This document shows positions 1-8,640 of a DNA stretch of 64,000 bases, piece after piece. The DNA comes from an uncultured Algibacter sp. Its GTDB lineage: Bacteria > Bacteroidota > Bacteroidia > Flavobacteriales > Flavobacteriaceae. A program made the translations under genes and the position numbers. The notes beneath the pieces were generated by a model that had not been told where the DNA came from, did not search any database, and saw only the letters and a list, made by a program, of their open reading frames with translations. The first letter of the stretch is position 1. Each line of letters opens with the position of its first letter. The stretch is from the NCBI RefSeq assembly GCF_947495675.1, contig NZ_CANLZX010000014.1:51304-115303 (forward strand). Reading direction: 5' to 3'.

Positions 1-432
1 GTTTTTGTAAGCTTCTTCTAGACGGTCTGTATCTGCTTCGTAAAGAAAAACTTGTGTTTTTAATACTTCTGCAGCTTCTTTAGCAATAGCAACATTAGTA
101 CCTAAGGCTAAATCTAACAAAACCTTTACTGAAGGGCCACCTTTCATGTGAGAAAGTTGTTCTAAAGCAAAAGTTGGTGTGATTTCTTCAACAACCGATT
201 CTCCTAAAATAATTTCTTTTAAAAACTTAGCTTTTACACCAGCTGCACTTGTGGTTCCAGGTAAAACATTATAGATAAAAAAGTTTAGAGAATCTGCTCT
301 ATAGGCGTTATCTACATCTTTAATTTGCGCAATGATTTCGCTTAATAATTCTGCTCCATCAATTGGTTTTGGATGAAGCCCCAGACCTTTTCGTTCTTCA
401 ATCTCCTTGATGTAATCTTTATAAGTGTTCAT
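1..432 (-). CDS. acnB: Aconitate hydratase B, N-terminal part (partial)
   Basis: The first 144 codons of a leftward gene that leaves the window at position 1; the ATG is at 432. The start MNTYKDYIKEIEERKGLGLH followed by PKPIDGAELL is the AcnB type: the N-terminal HEAT-like helical domain of bifunctional aconitase B/2-methylisocitrate dehydratase (E. coli AcnB begins similarly and has a PKPLD motif). The full enzyme isomerises citrate to isocitrate in the TCA cycle using a 4Fe-4S cluster; the cluster-binding cysteines lie beyond the window. The segment HMKGGPSVKVLLDLAL corresponds to the helical repeat region. No frame break is visible. Identification rests on the N-terminal domain only, but I know of no other family with this arrangement. 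A monomeric icd gene is also in the window at 52.5 kb, so two consecutive TCA steps are represented, although far apart. Confidence 0.85.
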   Translation of the reverse strand, partial: MNTYKDYIKEIEERKGLGLHPKPIDGAELLSEIIAQIKDVDNAYRADSLNFFIYNVLPGTTSAAGVKAKFLKEIILGESVVEEITPTFALEQLSHMKGGPSVKVLLDLALGTNVAIAKEAAEVLKTQVFLYEADTDRLEEAYKN

Positions 433-513
433 AAAAGAAGTGTTTTCATTTTAAAATGGCATAAATTGTTAGATTCAATACCATATGATTTATATTAGAG
501 TTGTTTGTTTTAG

Positions 514-527
514 TGTTTGCAAACATA
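514..527 (-). promoter_or_regulatory. Palindrome overlapping a -7 box upstream of acnB
   Basis: Positions 514-525 are a perfect 12-bp palindrome, TGTTTGCAAACA. It overlaps TATGTTTG read on the minus strand (527-520), which fits the Bacteroidota -7 box TAnnTTTG and points at acnB (start 432). No TTG lies at the ideal 19-bp spacing, so the promoter assignment is weak. A palindrome over a -7 box would suit a repressor site. Inference only. Confidence 0.3.
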
Positions 528-927
528 AAAAATTTAAAGCAAAGTTTTAAAAAGAAACCATGTAATACAACAAGTAGTAATAGTTATTTATTATAGTGAC
601 ATTTATTATTTAATTGATTACCATTTTGATATTATTTTTCAAATAAACTTAAAGATTATTCAAGAAAACAAACTCAAAACCTCCTTATACACATTAGATT
701 TCTTAAAACTTTGATTAATATTATTGTAAATACAAGAAAACTGTAATAAACTCAAAAAAAATTGTATAAATTATAAGAAGACAGAACTTGATAAAGTAAG
801 AAATTATAATTTGTGAATCATAAAATATTTCACTTTTTAGGAGTAAACGAAGACACCCCGTAAATTATAATATAATTACAGCAAAATTAAATATTAAAAT
901 GTAGGATTATGTATTATAAAATTTAAT
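528..927. other. AT-rich intergenic region, no gene seen
   Basis: About 400 bases between the acnB promoter region and the end of the moxR gene. I find no open frame of credible length, no tRNA-like arms and no strong hairpin followed by a T run. It is very AT-rich with scattered poly-A tracts. It must hold the 3' end of the leftward folding-factor operon transcript. Confidence 0.4.
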
Positions 928-1881
928 CTAAAACAAGCTTTTAATAATTTGCTCTTCTGAAACACCTTCTGCTTCTGCTTTATAGTTTTTTATAATTCTG
1001 TGTCTTAATATGCTTTGCGCTACCGCTTGCACGTTTTCTATATCTGGTGAGAATTTACCATTTATAACAGCGTGCGTTTTGGCTGCTAAAATTAAATTTT
1101 GTGATGCTCTAGGTCCAGCTCCCCAATCAATATAAGATTTTACAAGTTCTGGTGCTGCATTAGAATCTGGTCTTGTTTTCCCTACCATTGAAACGGCGTA
1201 TTCAATAACATTATCTGCAACTGGAATACGGCGAATTAAACTCTGAAAACTCACAATTTCTGGTGCAGAAAATAAAGCGTTTACAGTAACTTTATTATCT
1301 GTTGTAGTCGCTTTTACAACTTGTACTTCTTCATCATAAGAAGGATAATCTAATTTTATAGCAAACATAAATCTATCTAACTGAGCCTCTGGCAACGGGT
1401 AAGTTCCTTCTTGTTCAATTGGATTTTGTGTTGCTAAAACAAAATAAGGTAAATCTAATTTATAATGATGTCCTGCTACGGTTACTGCACGTTCTTGCAT
1501 AGCTTCTAATAAAGCAGCTTGAGTTTTTGGAGGTGTTCTATTTATTTCGTCTGCTAGAATAATATTAGCAAAAATAGGGCCTTTTATAAATTTAAAGTGG
1601 CGGTCTTCATCTAATATCTCACTACCTAATATATCACTTGGCATTAAATCTGGCGTGAATTGAATACGCTTAAAATCAAGACCTAATGCTTTAGCAATTG
1701 TATTAACCATCAATGTTTTTGCTAAACCAGGAACACCAATTAATAATGAATGCCCACCAGAGAATATTGAAATAAGAATTTGAGTAACAACCTCATCTTG
1801 CCCAATAATAACCTTGGCAATTTCTAATTTTAATTCTTTAAACTTTTTTACAAATCCCTCAACGTTAGCAACATCTGACAT
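928..1881 (-). CDS. MoxR family AAA+ ATPase
   Basis: 317-residue cytoplasmic AAA+ ATPase of the MoxR/RavA group, which act as chaperone-like ATPases, often with von Willebrand-domain partners. Walker A is GVPGLAKT at residues 49-56, Walker B is NIILADEIN with D111/E112, and a sensor-1 region ATQNPIEQEGTYPLPEAQLD follows; these are hallmark MoxR sequences. Length is normal for the family. It is the last gene of a leftward run: the upstream folding-factor gene ends 5 bp before its ATG, so the two are surely cotranscribed. The Bat/VWA genes that often accompany MoxR are not in the window. Placement behind three periplasmic peptidyl-prolyl isomerase-type genes suggests a link to envelope protein quality control, but its substrate cannot be told from sequence. 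Confidence 0.93.
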   Translation of the reverse strand: MSDVANVEGFVKKFKELKLEIAKVIIGQDEVVTQILISIFSGGHSLLIGVPGLAKTLMVNTIAKALGLDFKRIQFTPDLMPSDILGSEILDEDRHFKFIKGPIFANIILADEINRTPPKTQAALLEAMQERAVTVAGHHYKLDLPYFVLATQNPIEQEGTYPLPEAQLDRFMFAIKLDYPSYDEEVQVVKATTTDNKVTVNALFSAPEIVSFQSLIRRIPVADNVIEYAVSMVGKTRPDSNAAPELVKSYIDWGAGPRASQNLILAAKTHAVINGKFSPDIENVQAVAQSILRHRIIKNYKAEAEGVSEEQIIKSLF

Positions 1882-1886
1882 ACAAT

Positions 1887-3338
1887 CTATTTTTTTAACC
1901 AGTTACCAGAAAAATCACAAGATCTGTGCTCTTTACTTATTTTTATATAAGTGTCAAGTATTTTTTCTTCTTGCCATTTTTCAATGGCTCTAATTTTCTT
2001 TTCTTCTAGAGCTAAATCTTTTATCTTTAAATAATCACGTGCATAATCGGCTTCATGCTCATCAATTCTATCAGTAACCATAAGTATTTTAAACTTTTGC
2101 CCACCTGTTCTGTCTTCTTCTCTTAAAACTAAACTTACTTCGCCATCTTTTAAATTTTGAATTTGTGCATATAGTTCAGGATCCATTCTAGTTAGCTCAA
2201 AATTGTAATCTTGAGTGGTTGGGTTTATTAATTGCCCGCCATCATTTCGTGTTTCTTTTTCATCGCTAACTTCTCTGGCAGCATCAGCAAAAGAAATATC
2301 TCCGGCTACAATACGCTCTCTAACTTTTTCTAGACGTTCTTTGGCGTCTTGAATTGCTTCACTTGAAACCTTTGGTGTTAACAATATATGTGCAACATCG
2401 TATTCTTGACCTCTAATTTTTTCTAGAGTTATAATGTGATATCCAAAATCTGTTTTAAAAGGCTCTGAGACTTCACCTTCTTGTAATGCAAACGCTACTT
2501 GTCTAAACTCTTTAACCATTCTTGGTTGTTTTTTGTTTAGTGTGTATTTACCACCTTTACTAGCAGAACCAGGATCTTGAGAATATAAAACAGCTTTTGA
2601 ACGGAAACTTGCTCCTCTTTCAATAATATCTGCTTTAAATTGTTTTAAACGGTCTATAATTTTTTGAGTTTCTTCTTCTGAAACCTTTGGCTCGGCTACA
2701 ATTTGAGCTACTTTAAGTTCTGTACCAAATGTTGGTCTTTGATCTTTAGGAATTTTATTGAAAAATGATCTAACCTCTTCAGGTGTAATATCTACTTCTT
2801 CAACAATTTTAGATTGCATTCTTTGAGCTAATAAATTTGATTTATTAATTTCAAACATTTCATCTCTAAAACTCTTTTCATCATCTTTATTATAGAATTC
2901 TAAAAGACGCTCCATAGACCCGTTAGTTTGTTGTAAAAATTGTTGTATTTGATAATCAACATTTTTTCTAACCTCAGCATCAGAAACTGGTACACTATCT
3001 TGTATAGCATGATGTGCATATAACTTTCTTTCTAACATTAAACCAAATAGTTCGCAATCTTCAACACCTTCTACTGAACCACCACTTGCCTTAATTTGAT
3101 CTTTTTCTTTTTGAATGTCTGAATCTAAAACTATAAAATCGCCAACGACAGCTGCTACACCATCTACCTTTTTAGCCATAGATGTATCAACAGAATCTAC
3201 TTTTTTTGTAGCCTCTTTTACTTCATCTTCAATAATTTCTTGAGCGTTTGAGATGCCTAGTACTAAAAAGGCTAAACATAAAGAAAGTAAATGTTTTGGG
3301 TTAATCGAATATTTCAAATTGTTTGTTTTTAATAGCAT
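1887..3338 (-). CDS. SurA-type periplasmic peptidyl-prolyl isomerase
   Basis: 483 residues: a signal peptide (hydrophobic LLSLCLAFLVLGIS, cleavage near SNAQ, residue 33), a SurA-like N-terminal helical region, then two parvulin (PpiC) domains at about 205-310 and 318-420; the first carries the typical PFKTDFGYHIITLEKI and the second starts at DVAHILL. By homology it folds outer-membrane proteins in the periplasm. The ATG at 3338 gives a 38-bp overlap with the end of the preceding gene (3301). A TTG at codon 8 would still leave a complete signal peptide (LKYSINPKHLLSL...) and shorten the overlap to 17 bp, so the true start is uncertain. It is third of four genes in the operon and is followed 5 bp later by the MoxR ATPase. 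Confidence 0.9.
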   Translation of the reverse strand: MLLKTNNLKYSINPKHLLSLCLAFLVLGISNAQEIIEDEVKEATKKVDSVDTSMAKKVDGVAAVVGDFIVLDSDIQKEKDQIKASGGSVEGVEDCELFGLMLERKLYAHHAIQDSVPVSDAEVRKNVDYQIQQFLQQTNGSMERLLEFYNKDDEKSFRDEMFEINKSNLLAQRMQSKIVEEVDITPEEVRSFFNKIPKDQRPTFGTELKVAQIVAEPKVSEEETQKIIDRLKQFKADIIERGASFRSKAVLYSQDPGSASKGGKYTLNKKQPRMVKEFRQVAFALQEGEVSEPFKTDFGYHIITLEKIRGQEYDVAHILLTPKVSSEAIQDAKERLEKVRERIVAGDISFADAAREVSDEKETRNDGGQLINPTTQDYNFELTRMDPELYAQIQNLKDGEVSLVLREEDRTGGQKFKILMVTDRIDEHEADYARDYLKIKDLALEEKKIRAIEKWQEEKILDTYIKISKEHRSCDFSGNWLKK

Positions 3339-4152
3339 CTTTTGTGATATCTTTTTCTAATTCTCTTATTAATTCAAGCTTTCGTTTATTAATCACTATT
3401 TGATCAATAGTTGGCTTTACATATTCTAATGGTGCTGTATCATTTCTTACTAAAACATCATTAATTTGCATCAAATATACTCCTAATGAATCTTTGAGTT
3501 GTACAAAATTAGATTTTTTTAACAGTTGATTTCTGTTTTCTGAATTTACAGCCGGAATTTTCTTGATAACTTGACTCAATTTAATCCAAATGGAGTCATT
3601 TAGTGAATAAGATTTAAATTGAATCGAGATAGAATCTAGAGTTATTTTATCTTGTTTATTGTAGCGTTTAAAGCTTTTCTTAATGTTATCAAAATCTATA
3701 ATATTTTCGTTTACATGAATATAACGAAATTTAATAAGCTCTTCGTTTAGTTTAAAAACCTCTTTATTATTACTATAATAAATTTCTGCTTCATTTAGTG
3801 GAACAACCGTATCTATACTCCTTTTTACTAAGGCCTCGATATAAGCTTTACTGTATAAATCGTTTTTATATTGATCTACTAGTCTATTATACTCTTGCTG
3901 TTTTTGTTCGCTTAAATTTAGTTTTGCACCATCAACAAATAATTGTTGTGTTGCCCAACGTTTAATAAAATTTTGAATTAAAAGGGTACTATCTTCTTTT
4001 GATAAGTCTTCTGGAACTAAACCTTCAATATCATCATGATATAGATAATTTTCATTAACTCTGGCAATAGGGACTTTCTCATCCGATTTTTTTAATAAAT
4101 CACATGAATAAACTAAAACTAATAATAACAGTATAAAAACTTTATTTCGCAC
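3301..4152 (-). CDS. SurA-like lipoprotein without a parvulin domain
   Basis: 283 residues with a lipoprotein signal peptide: hydrophobic residues 5-14 then VYSC with the lipidated Cys at 17. The remainder is charged and helical, with a pattern of the SurA N-terminal/peptidyl-prolyl isomerase-associated fold (INENYLYHDDIEG-type opening, here VNENYLYHDDIEGL). I cannot find the parvulin signature (GxxxPF...GxHI) that both neighbours carry, so it is probably a non-catalytic chaperone-like partner. It lies between two two-parvulin genes, starts 2 bp after the upstream gene ends and overlaps the downstream one. The family is common in Flavobacteriia and is usually annotated as peptidylprolyl isomerase or hypothetical. 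Anchoring in a membrane facing the periplasm is inferred from the lipobox. Confidence 0.75.
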   Translation of the reverse strand: MRNKVFILLLLVLVYSCDLLKKSDEKVPIARVNENYLYHDDIEGLVPEDLSKEDSTLLIQNFIKRWATQQLFVDGAKLNLSEQKQQEYNRLVDQYKNDLYSKAYIEALVKRSIDTVVPLNEAEIYYSNNKEVFKLNEELIKFRYIHVNENIIDFDNIKKSFKRYNKQDKITLDSISIQFKSYSLNDSIWIKLSQVIKKIPAVNSENRNQLLKKSNFVQLKDSLGVYLMQINDVLVRNDTAPLEYVKPTIDQIVINKRKLELIRELEKDITKDAIKNKQFEIFD

Positions 4153-4154
4153 CT

Positions 4155-6107
4155 TTATTGTTTAATTTTAGATTTAATTTCCTTTAAAACGTCTTGATTA
4201 ATTTCTATTTTGTATTTAGCTTTTAAAGCTTTAATCCAGTTTTCCTCTTTATAATTTTGATAATCGCTCATAATAGCACCTTTAGCTTCTTCAAAAGATT
4301 TTTGTGTTTTTGGTAACACCTCTTTTACTTTAACTAAAACAAATCCATTATTATGCTTATAAATTTTTGAAATCCCTTTTGAAAATTGAAAATCAACAGG
4401 AAGTGCTTGATGCTTAGCATCCATAATATCTGAAGTAAAAATAACATCTACCTTTTCATTACTATTTACAAGAGATTTTATACGGTTAATAGGCATATCT
4501 TCAACAAAAAGCTTAGATACTTTTTTTAATGTTTTTTGTTTTGTTGAAGCTGCAACAATAGCATCTATACGTTCTGGTAACATGTAATTAGATTTATGCT
4601 CATCATAATACATTTGCATCTCTGTTGAGTCTGTTTTGGCTGTATCCCATATGGTGCTTTCCATAAGATCGAATAATAATAAACCATCTCTATATTCTGA
4701 CACTATGTTTGCAAAATCTTCATTCTCTTCTTCTAAATGATTTTCTTGATATTTAACCAAACTTTCACTTAAAAACGCATTATATTTTTTACCTACTAAT
4801 GTTTCAAAATTTTCTTTGCCAGCAGTATTACGTTGAGAGTTGGTTAAATAAACACCAAAATCGTTATATGTAAATTGCTTATTACCTATTTTAACTAGTG
4901 GTTGGCTGCCTTTAAAATCTGCTGGAAGCCTCCATGTTCTTTTAAAATAATTATCATTTAATATTGAAACAAAGTAATTTAAATCAGGTGCTGTATCATT
5001 AATATTGTATTTTGTTTTTAGCTTATTGGTGAGTGCATTATCAATTAACTTAGATCGGGTATCTCGTTTTACTTTTTCTACTAATTCAGGTTTAATGGCA
5101 TCAATACTAGGAACTGGAGTGATTTTATGTAATTTTACAATATGCCAACCAAAATCTGTTTTAAAGGGCTCAGAAACATCACCAATATTTTTTAAATTAA
5201 AAGCTATTTTTTCAAATTCTTTAGCTCTTAACTGGCCTTGTGAAAAGGATTTTAACTTCCCGCCTATTGAAGCAGAGTTTTTATCATCAGAAAATTGTTT
5301 AGCTAAAGCCTCAAATGTCTCTCCTTGATTAAGTTTTTTATAGATATCTTGAATTCTAACTTCTGGTTTCTCGGCTAATGAATCTTTTTTATTTTCAACA
5401 ACCATTATGTGAGCTACTGTGCGCTCACCTTTAGATTTTCTTTTATCGATAACATTTACAATATGATACCCAAAACGGGTTCTAAATGGCATTGAAATAT
5501 CTCCTACATTGGTACTAAATGCAGCGTTTTCAAATTTATAAACCATTTTAAAACCACCAAAGTAACCTAATTTCTCACCAAATATAGTTTGCCCATTATG
5601 TACTTCTGAGCGAACTTTTTCAAAACCTTCTTTTAATGCTCTATCTCTTAACAAAGTTATTTTATTATACGCTGCTAATGAATCCTGTGGACTGGCATTA
5701 TCATTAACTTTTACTAAAATATGGTTTGCGTTAACCTCATACAACATTCTTTCATAAGCTTCTTCTACCAATGCATCAGTAACTTTTGAATCTGTAATAT
5801 AATTTTTAGATAATTGTTTCTTATATTTTGCAAGTTCTCTTTTGTAAGAAGGTTTTTCATGTAACCCTAGAGATTTAGCTTCTTGAAGTTTTAATTTATA
5901 ATTAATAAAAAGTTTCAAGTATTCATCTACATCTTTTTGAGATTCGTCTTGAACTAGATCTAAATTCTTGTTATAAACCCTTAAAAATTCCGAAGCATAT
6001 ACAGGCTCATTATCAACTACAAAAAGTATATCTTCACTTTTAGTCTGTCCATTTACATTTAATAAGAATACTGTAAATAATAAAGTAAATAAATATCTTA
6101 ATTTCAT
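4155..6107 (-). CDS. Two-parvulin periplasmic peptidyl-prolyl isomerase
   Basis: 650 residues with a signal peptide (LRYLFTLLFTVFLLNVNGQ) and two PpiC domains. The first spans about 122-225, beginning at VNANHILVKV and ending in PFRTRFGYHIVNVIDKR. The second spans about 231-335, beginning TVAHIMVV and ending PFKTDFGWHIVKLHKI. A long C-terminal region of about 300 residues follows and is helical and lysine-rich. The protein is expected to act in the periplasm as a foldase for outer-membrane and secreted proteins. It is the first gene of the operon: a consensus promoter lies just upstream and the next gene starts 2 bp after its stop codon. Length and two-domain organisation fit the large SurA-like proteins of Bacteroidota. 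Confidence 0.9.
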   Translation of the reverse strand: MKLRYLFTLLFTVFLLNVNGQTKSEDILFVVDNEPVYASEFLRVYNKNLDLVQDESQKDVDEYLKLFINYKLKLQEAKSLGLHEKPSYKRELAKYKKQLSKNYITDSKVTDALVEEAYERMLYEVNANHILVKVNDNASPQDSLAAYNKITLLRDRALKEGFEKVRSEVHNGQTIFGEKLGYFGGFKMVYKFENAAFSTNVGDISMPFRTRFGYHIVNVIDKRKSKGERTVAHIMVVENKKDSLAEKPEVRIQDIYKKLNQGETFEALAKQFSDDKNSASIGGKLKSFSQGQLRAKEFEKIAFNLKNIGDVSEPFKTDFGWHIVKLHKITPVPSIDAIKPELVEKVKRDTRSKLIDNALTNKLKTKYNINDTAPDLNYFVSILNDNYFKRTWRLPADFKGSQPLVKIGNKQFTYNDFGVYLTNSQRNTAGKENFETLVGKKYNAFLSESLVKYQENHLEEENEDFANIVSEYRDGLLLFDLMESTIWDTAKTDSTEMQMYYDEHKSNYMLPERIDAIVAASTKQKTLKKVSKLFVEDMPINRIKSLVNSNEKVDVIFTSDIMDAKHQALPVDFQFSKGISKIYKHNNGFVLVKVKEVLPKTQKSFEEAKGAIMSDYQNYKEENWIKALKAKYKIEINQDVLKEIKSKIKQ

Positions 6108-6129
6108 GGAGGGAATTTTTAAACGATTA

Positions 6130-6159
6130 CAAAAATACTAATATTAACCTATATTACAA
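6130..6159 (-). promoter_or_regulatory. Consensus promoter of the folding-factor operon
   Basis: On the minus strand, TTG (6159-6157), a 19-bp spacer, then TATTTTTG (6137-6130). This is an exact match to the Bacteroidota/Flavobacterium pattern TTG-N19-TAnnTTTG. Predicted transcription start is near 6126, giving a leader of about 19 nt before the ATG at 6107. Confidence 0.6.
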
Positions 6160-6298
6160 GTTGTTTTGCAAACGATTAAAAAAAGTAATTATTATAATAA
6201 TTAAACTAAAAAAGAGTCATTAAATACGTTTCTATTACCTTTATATTCTAGTAAAAAATTATAATAAAATTTTTACTAAAAATTATTAAACAAAACAC

Positions 6299-6541
6299 AT
6301 GCGTAAACTAAAATTAATATGGGATTTTAGGGGTCCTGATGCTAGTAAAATTGCAGAACACCACGAAATTCATTTAAAAGAATATATTCAATTAGAACAT
6401 TTAAATGTTACCTCTACAGGAATTGAAAACCTAAGTGACATACACACTATTGCATTTTTAGTTGTTGATGAAAACTTAATGAAACCTATAAGAGATGCAT
6501 TAAAACCACACAGAGGTCAAGTATATACTGAAACCGAATAA
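6299..6541 (+). CDS. Conserved small protein of unknown function
   Basis: 80-residue soluble protein starting at an ATG. I do not recognise a named domain. It has no signal peptide or membrane segment. It contains WDFRGPDASKIAEHHEIHLKE near the N-terminus, a central beta-like stretch IHTIAFLVVDE, and a charged tail. The composition looks like a small alpha/beta fold and I believe orthologues are widespread in Flavobacteriaceae. It is alone, transcribed away from the folding-factor operon and converging on the winged-helix gene at 6616. The function is unknown. Confidence 0.7.
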   Translation: MRKLKLIWDFRGPDASKIAEHHEIHLKEYIQLEHLNVTSTGIENLSDIHTIAFLVVDENLMKPIRDALKPHRGQVYTETE

Positions 6542-6615
6542 TATTTCGTTTTTACAATTAATTTTATATTTATAAAAAATTACGATTACTATTCTTTTAA
6601 TGCTATTTAGTAAAA

Positions 6616-7476
6616 TTAATCGTTAGTTATAAGTTTATAACCAACACCACGAACATTTACTATTTTAAGCTTTGAATCGAATTCTAATTTCTTTCTTAAT
6701 TTTGATATAAAAACATCTACCGTTCTACCAATATAATCGCCCTCATCTCCCCAAACTGTATTTAATATAACATCACGATTTACAGTTGTATTTGCTGCAT
6801 CAAATAATAGGAGCAACAAATCTGCTTCTTTACTTGTAAGTTCTATTTCCTGATTATTAATTATAAGTTTGGTGTTTTTTTTATCAAAAAGATAAGCACC
6901 TAATGAAATTATATTGGGGTTATTGTTATTTGAATTTGAGCGTTTCTTAAAATACAACATTACTAATAGTAGAAGTATAACTAGTAATATAATTAGCAAA
7001 TAATCCTGAGGTGTTAAATTACTATTTACACCTTTTTCAATATTGTGATCAATAATAGTAAATAAAACAGAATAACAAGATTTAGGCAATACTCTCCCTT
7101 TACAAGGAATGATATCGGACTTTTTTAACACGTCCATTTCAAAACTATAAACAACTTCATTAGTTTCACATTGCTCAACCTCAACAATATAATTTTTAGC
7201 AATTTTAGTTTGTTTAACAACCTTATTTACAATTGAGACTAAGCTATCTGGATTAAAAAGTAAATTAGATTCAAATTGAATTCGGTATTGATTTTTATCT
7301 CTTGTTAAAGGTAAAACACGGGAAGTACTATCATTTGATTTAAGTAAGATTTGATGACCAATCAATCTTAATGCAACTTCAACATGTTTGTCTTTTTCTT
7401 GAGAAAAACCTCCTGTTGCAAACAAAAAAAAACATACATTAATTACTATTATTCTTTTAAAATGTGTTGAGACCAT
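6616..7476 (-). CDS. Membrane-anchored winged-helix transcriptional regulator
   Basis: 286 residues with an unusual order: a signal peptide/N-terminal anchor (residues 1-25, IIVINVCFFLFATGGFS), a periplasmic part of about 130 residues containing a few cysteines, one transmembrane helix at about 157-178 (YLLIILLVILLLLVMLYF), and a C-terminal OmpR/PhoB-type winged helix at about 190-284. The motif ELTSKEADLLLLL and the recognition-helix stretch GRTVDVFISKLRKKL are diagnostic of trans_reg_C domains. There is no receiver domain. This architecture resembles ToxR/CadC-type one-component sensors but with the DNA-binding domain at the C-terminus, so a periplasmic signal could be passed directly to DNA. 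It is divergently transcribed from the TonB-like gene at 7609, which is a reasonable target. A -7 box lies 4 nt before its ATG. Confidence 0.85.
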   Translation of the reverse strand: MVSTHFKRIIVINVCFFLFATGGFSQEKDKHVEVALRLIGHQILLKSNDSTSRVLPLTRDKNQYRIQFESNLLFNPDSLVSIVNKVVKQTKIAKNYIVEVEQCETNEVVYSFEMDVLKKSDIIPCKGRVLPKSCYSVLFTIIDHNIEKGVNSNLTPQDYLLIILLVILLLLVMLYFKKRSNSNNNNPNIISLGAYLFDKKNTKLIINNQEIELTSKEADLLLLLFDAANTTVNRDVILNTVWGDEGDYIGRTVDVFISKLRKKLEFDSKLKIVNVRGVGYKLITND

Positions 7477-7480
7477 TTTA

Positions 7481-7488
7481 CAAAACTA
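7481..7488 (-). promoter_or_regulatory. -7 box abutting the winged-helix regulator start
   Basis: TAGTTTTG read on the minus strand (7488-7481), followed by TAAA and the ATG at 7476. It fits TAnnTTTG; a TTG at the standard distance is missing. If functional, the transcript would start at or within a base or two of the start codon. Confidence 0.35.
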
Positions 7489-7608
7489 TTCGATTATGTT
7501 ACAATTTATAATGATTTACGCAAATTTTACATTATTTTACATTTGATTACGCTTATAAGACGTGCCTTGAATTAAATTTGGAGCTCATTAATCATTAAAT
7601 TTACAGTT

Positions 7609-8391
7609 ATGAAAAAATCAATTATTATAATTTGTATTGCTTTGGCCGTTTTTAGTTTTTTTGCTTTTAATTATATTAATAACAAGGAAAGTGAAACAAA
7701 AAAAACAGAAATTATAAGTCTTGAAGTTTCCAATAAAATTAAAGAAAACATCCCGGATTTTATTTATGAAGTTGGCCCCAGATTTTCTCCTATAAAAAAA
7801 GGAAACATAAATAATAATTTGTCAATAACTTATTTTTTAGATGCCATGCAGGTTGATAGAATCTCTTCTATTGAATCTATTGAAATCATTATAATTGAAA
7901 ATGACGAACAAACAAATAGACGCTTAAAAGTATTAGGTAATAATTTTTCAGATGCTCAAATTAATCTACTAAAATCTTTTAATTACTCTGATGGTTTTAA
8001 ACTAAAAATTGATTATAAAGAAAAACATTTTGGATCTGAGACTTTATTTGACGCCTCTTCTACTCCACATCATACAATAGTTCCAGAAACACAAGCTGAA
8101 TATATTTATGGTAAAAATGCTTTAATTAAATATTTTAAAGATAACACAGAAACTGTAACACAAAATGTAGTTGAAGAAAAGCTAAAACCAGCTAAATTAT
8201 ATTTTACAGTTACAAAAGATGGTAGTATAAACAATATTAGATTAGATAATACTTCTGGCTATATTGAAATAGATGAGTTAATGCTAGAATTAATAAATAC
8301 AACCCCAGGAGGATGGATTCCTGCAACAAATATAAAAGGTGAAAATGTTAACCAAGAGTTGGTAGTATCATTTGGCTTATTAGGTTGTTAA
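7609..8391 (+). CDS. TonB C-terminal-domain-like membrane protein
   Basis: 260 residues: an N-terminal signal anchor (SIIIICIALAVFSFFAFNYI), a periplasmic linker, and a C-terminal region about 165-260 resembling the TonB C-terminal domain. The strand KLYFTVTKDGSINNIRLDNTSGYIEIDELMLELI, read as two halves, matches the 'V-x-x-DGxI-x-N...SGxxxID' pattern of flavobacterial TonB proteins, and the following PGGWIPA replaces the usual P-x-W-x-P. The Pro/Lys-rich spacer of a classical TonB is short. It may transduce energy to a receptor or may simply use the fold for protein binding. The divergent neighbour is a membrane-bound winged-helix regulator, and the pair probably forms a regulatory unit. Starts with an ATG; the DUF3820 gene converges 12 bp beyond its end. 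Confidence 0.65.
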   Translation: MKKSIIIICIALAVFSFFAFNYINNKESETKKTEIISLEVSNKIKENIPDFIYEVGPRFSPIKKGNINNNLSITYFLDAMQVDRISSIESIEIIIIENDEQTNRRLKVLGNNFSDAQINLLKSFNYSDGFKLKIDYKEKHFGSETLFDASSTPHHTIVPETQAEYIYGKNALIKYFKDNTETVTQNVVEEKLKPAKLYFTVTKDGSINNIRLDNTSGYIEIDELMLELINTTPGGWIPATNIKGENVNQELVVSFGLLGC

Positions 8392-8403
8392 CTTTTTTAC
8401 AAA

Positions 8404-8634
8404 CTATTGTTTAGGATATTGCTTTTTAATATTTCTTATTAAATCTTCCAAGCCATTTAACTTTAACTCATAAACTTGTTCTAACATTTTACCTAATTTT
8501 CCTTTTGGAAATCCTTTGTTATGATACCAAACTACATAATATTCGGGCAAATCAATTATATAACGATCTTTATACTTCCCATAAGGCATTTTTGTGTGCG
8601 CTAAATCTATAAGAAACTGCTTATCTGGTAACAT
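8404..8634 (-). CDS. DUF3820 family protein
   Basis: 76-residue cytoplasmic protein. It contains MPYGKYKDRYIIDLPEYYV and a C-terminal LNGLEDLIRNIK helix, which are characteristic of the short DUF3820 family found in many proteobacteria and Bacteroidota. No enzymatic activity has been established for the family as far as I know. The preceding gene (DUF922 protein) ends 6 bp before its ATG, so they are likely cotranscribed. Length is as expected. Confidence 0.85.
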   Translation of the reverse strand: MLPDKQFLIDLAHTKMPYGKYKDRYIIDLPEYYVVWYHNKGFPKGKLGKMLEQVYELKLNGLEDLIRNIKKQYPKQ

Positions 8635-8640
8635 TGCTTT

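Noticed and set aside
433..927. A hidden tRNA or small gene in the first gap
   Set aside because: No T-loop or anticodon-arm pattern and no frame above about 30 codons with sensible composition.
5005..5328. Open frame on the plus strand inside the two-parvulin gene, and many similar frames opposite or out of phase with real genes (for example 38212-38586, 18512-18922, 59639-59896)
   Set aside because: Each lies wholly within a well-identified gene on the other strand or frame, lacks motifs, and has the residue bias expected of antisense to AT-rich coding DNA.
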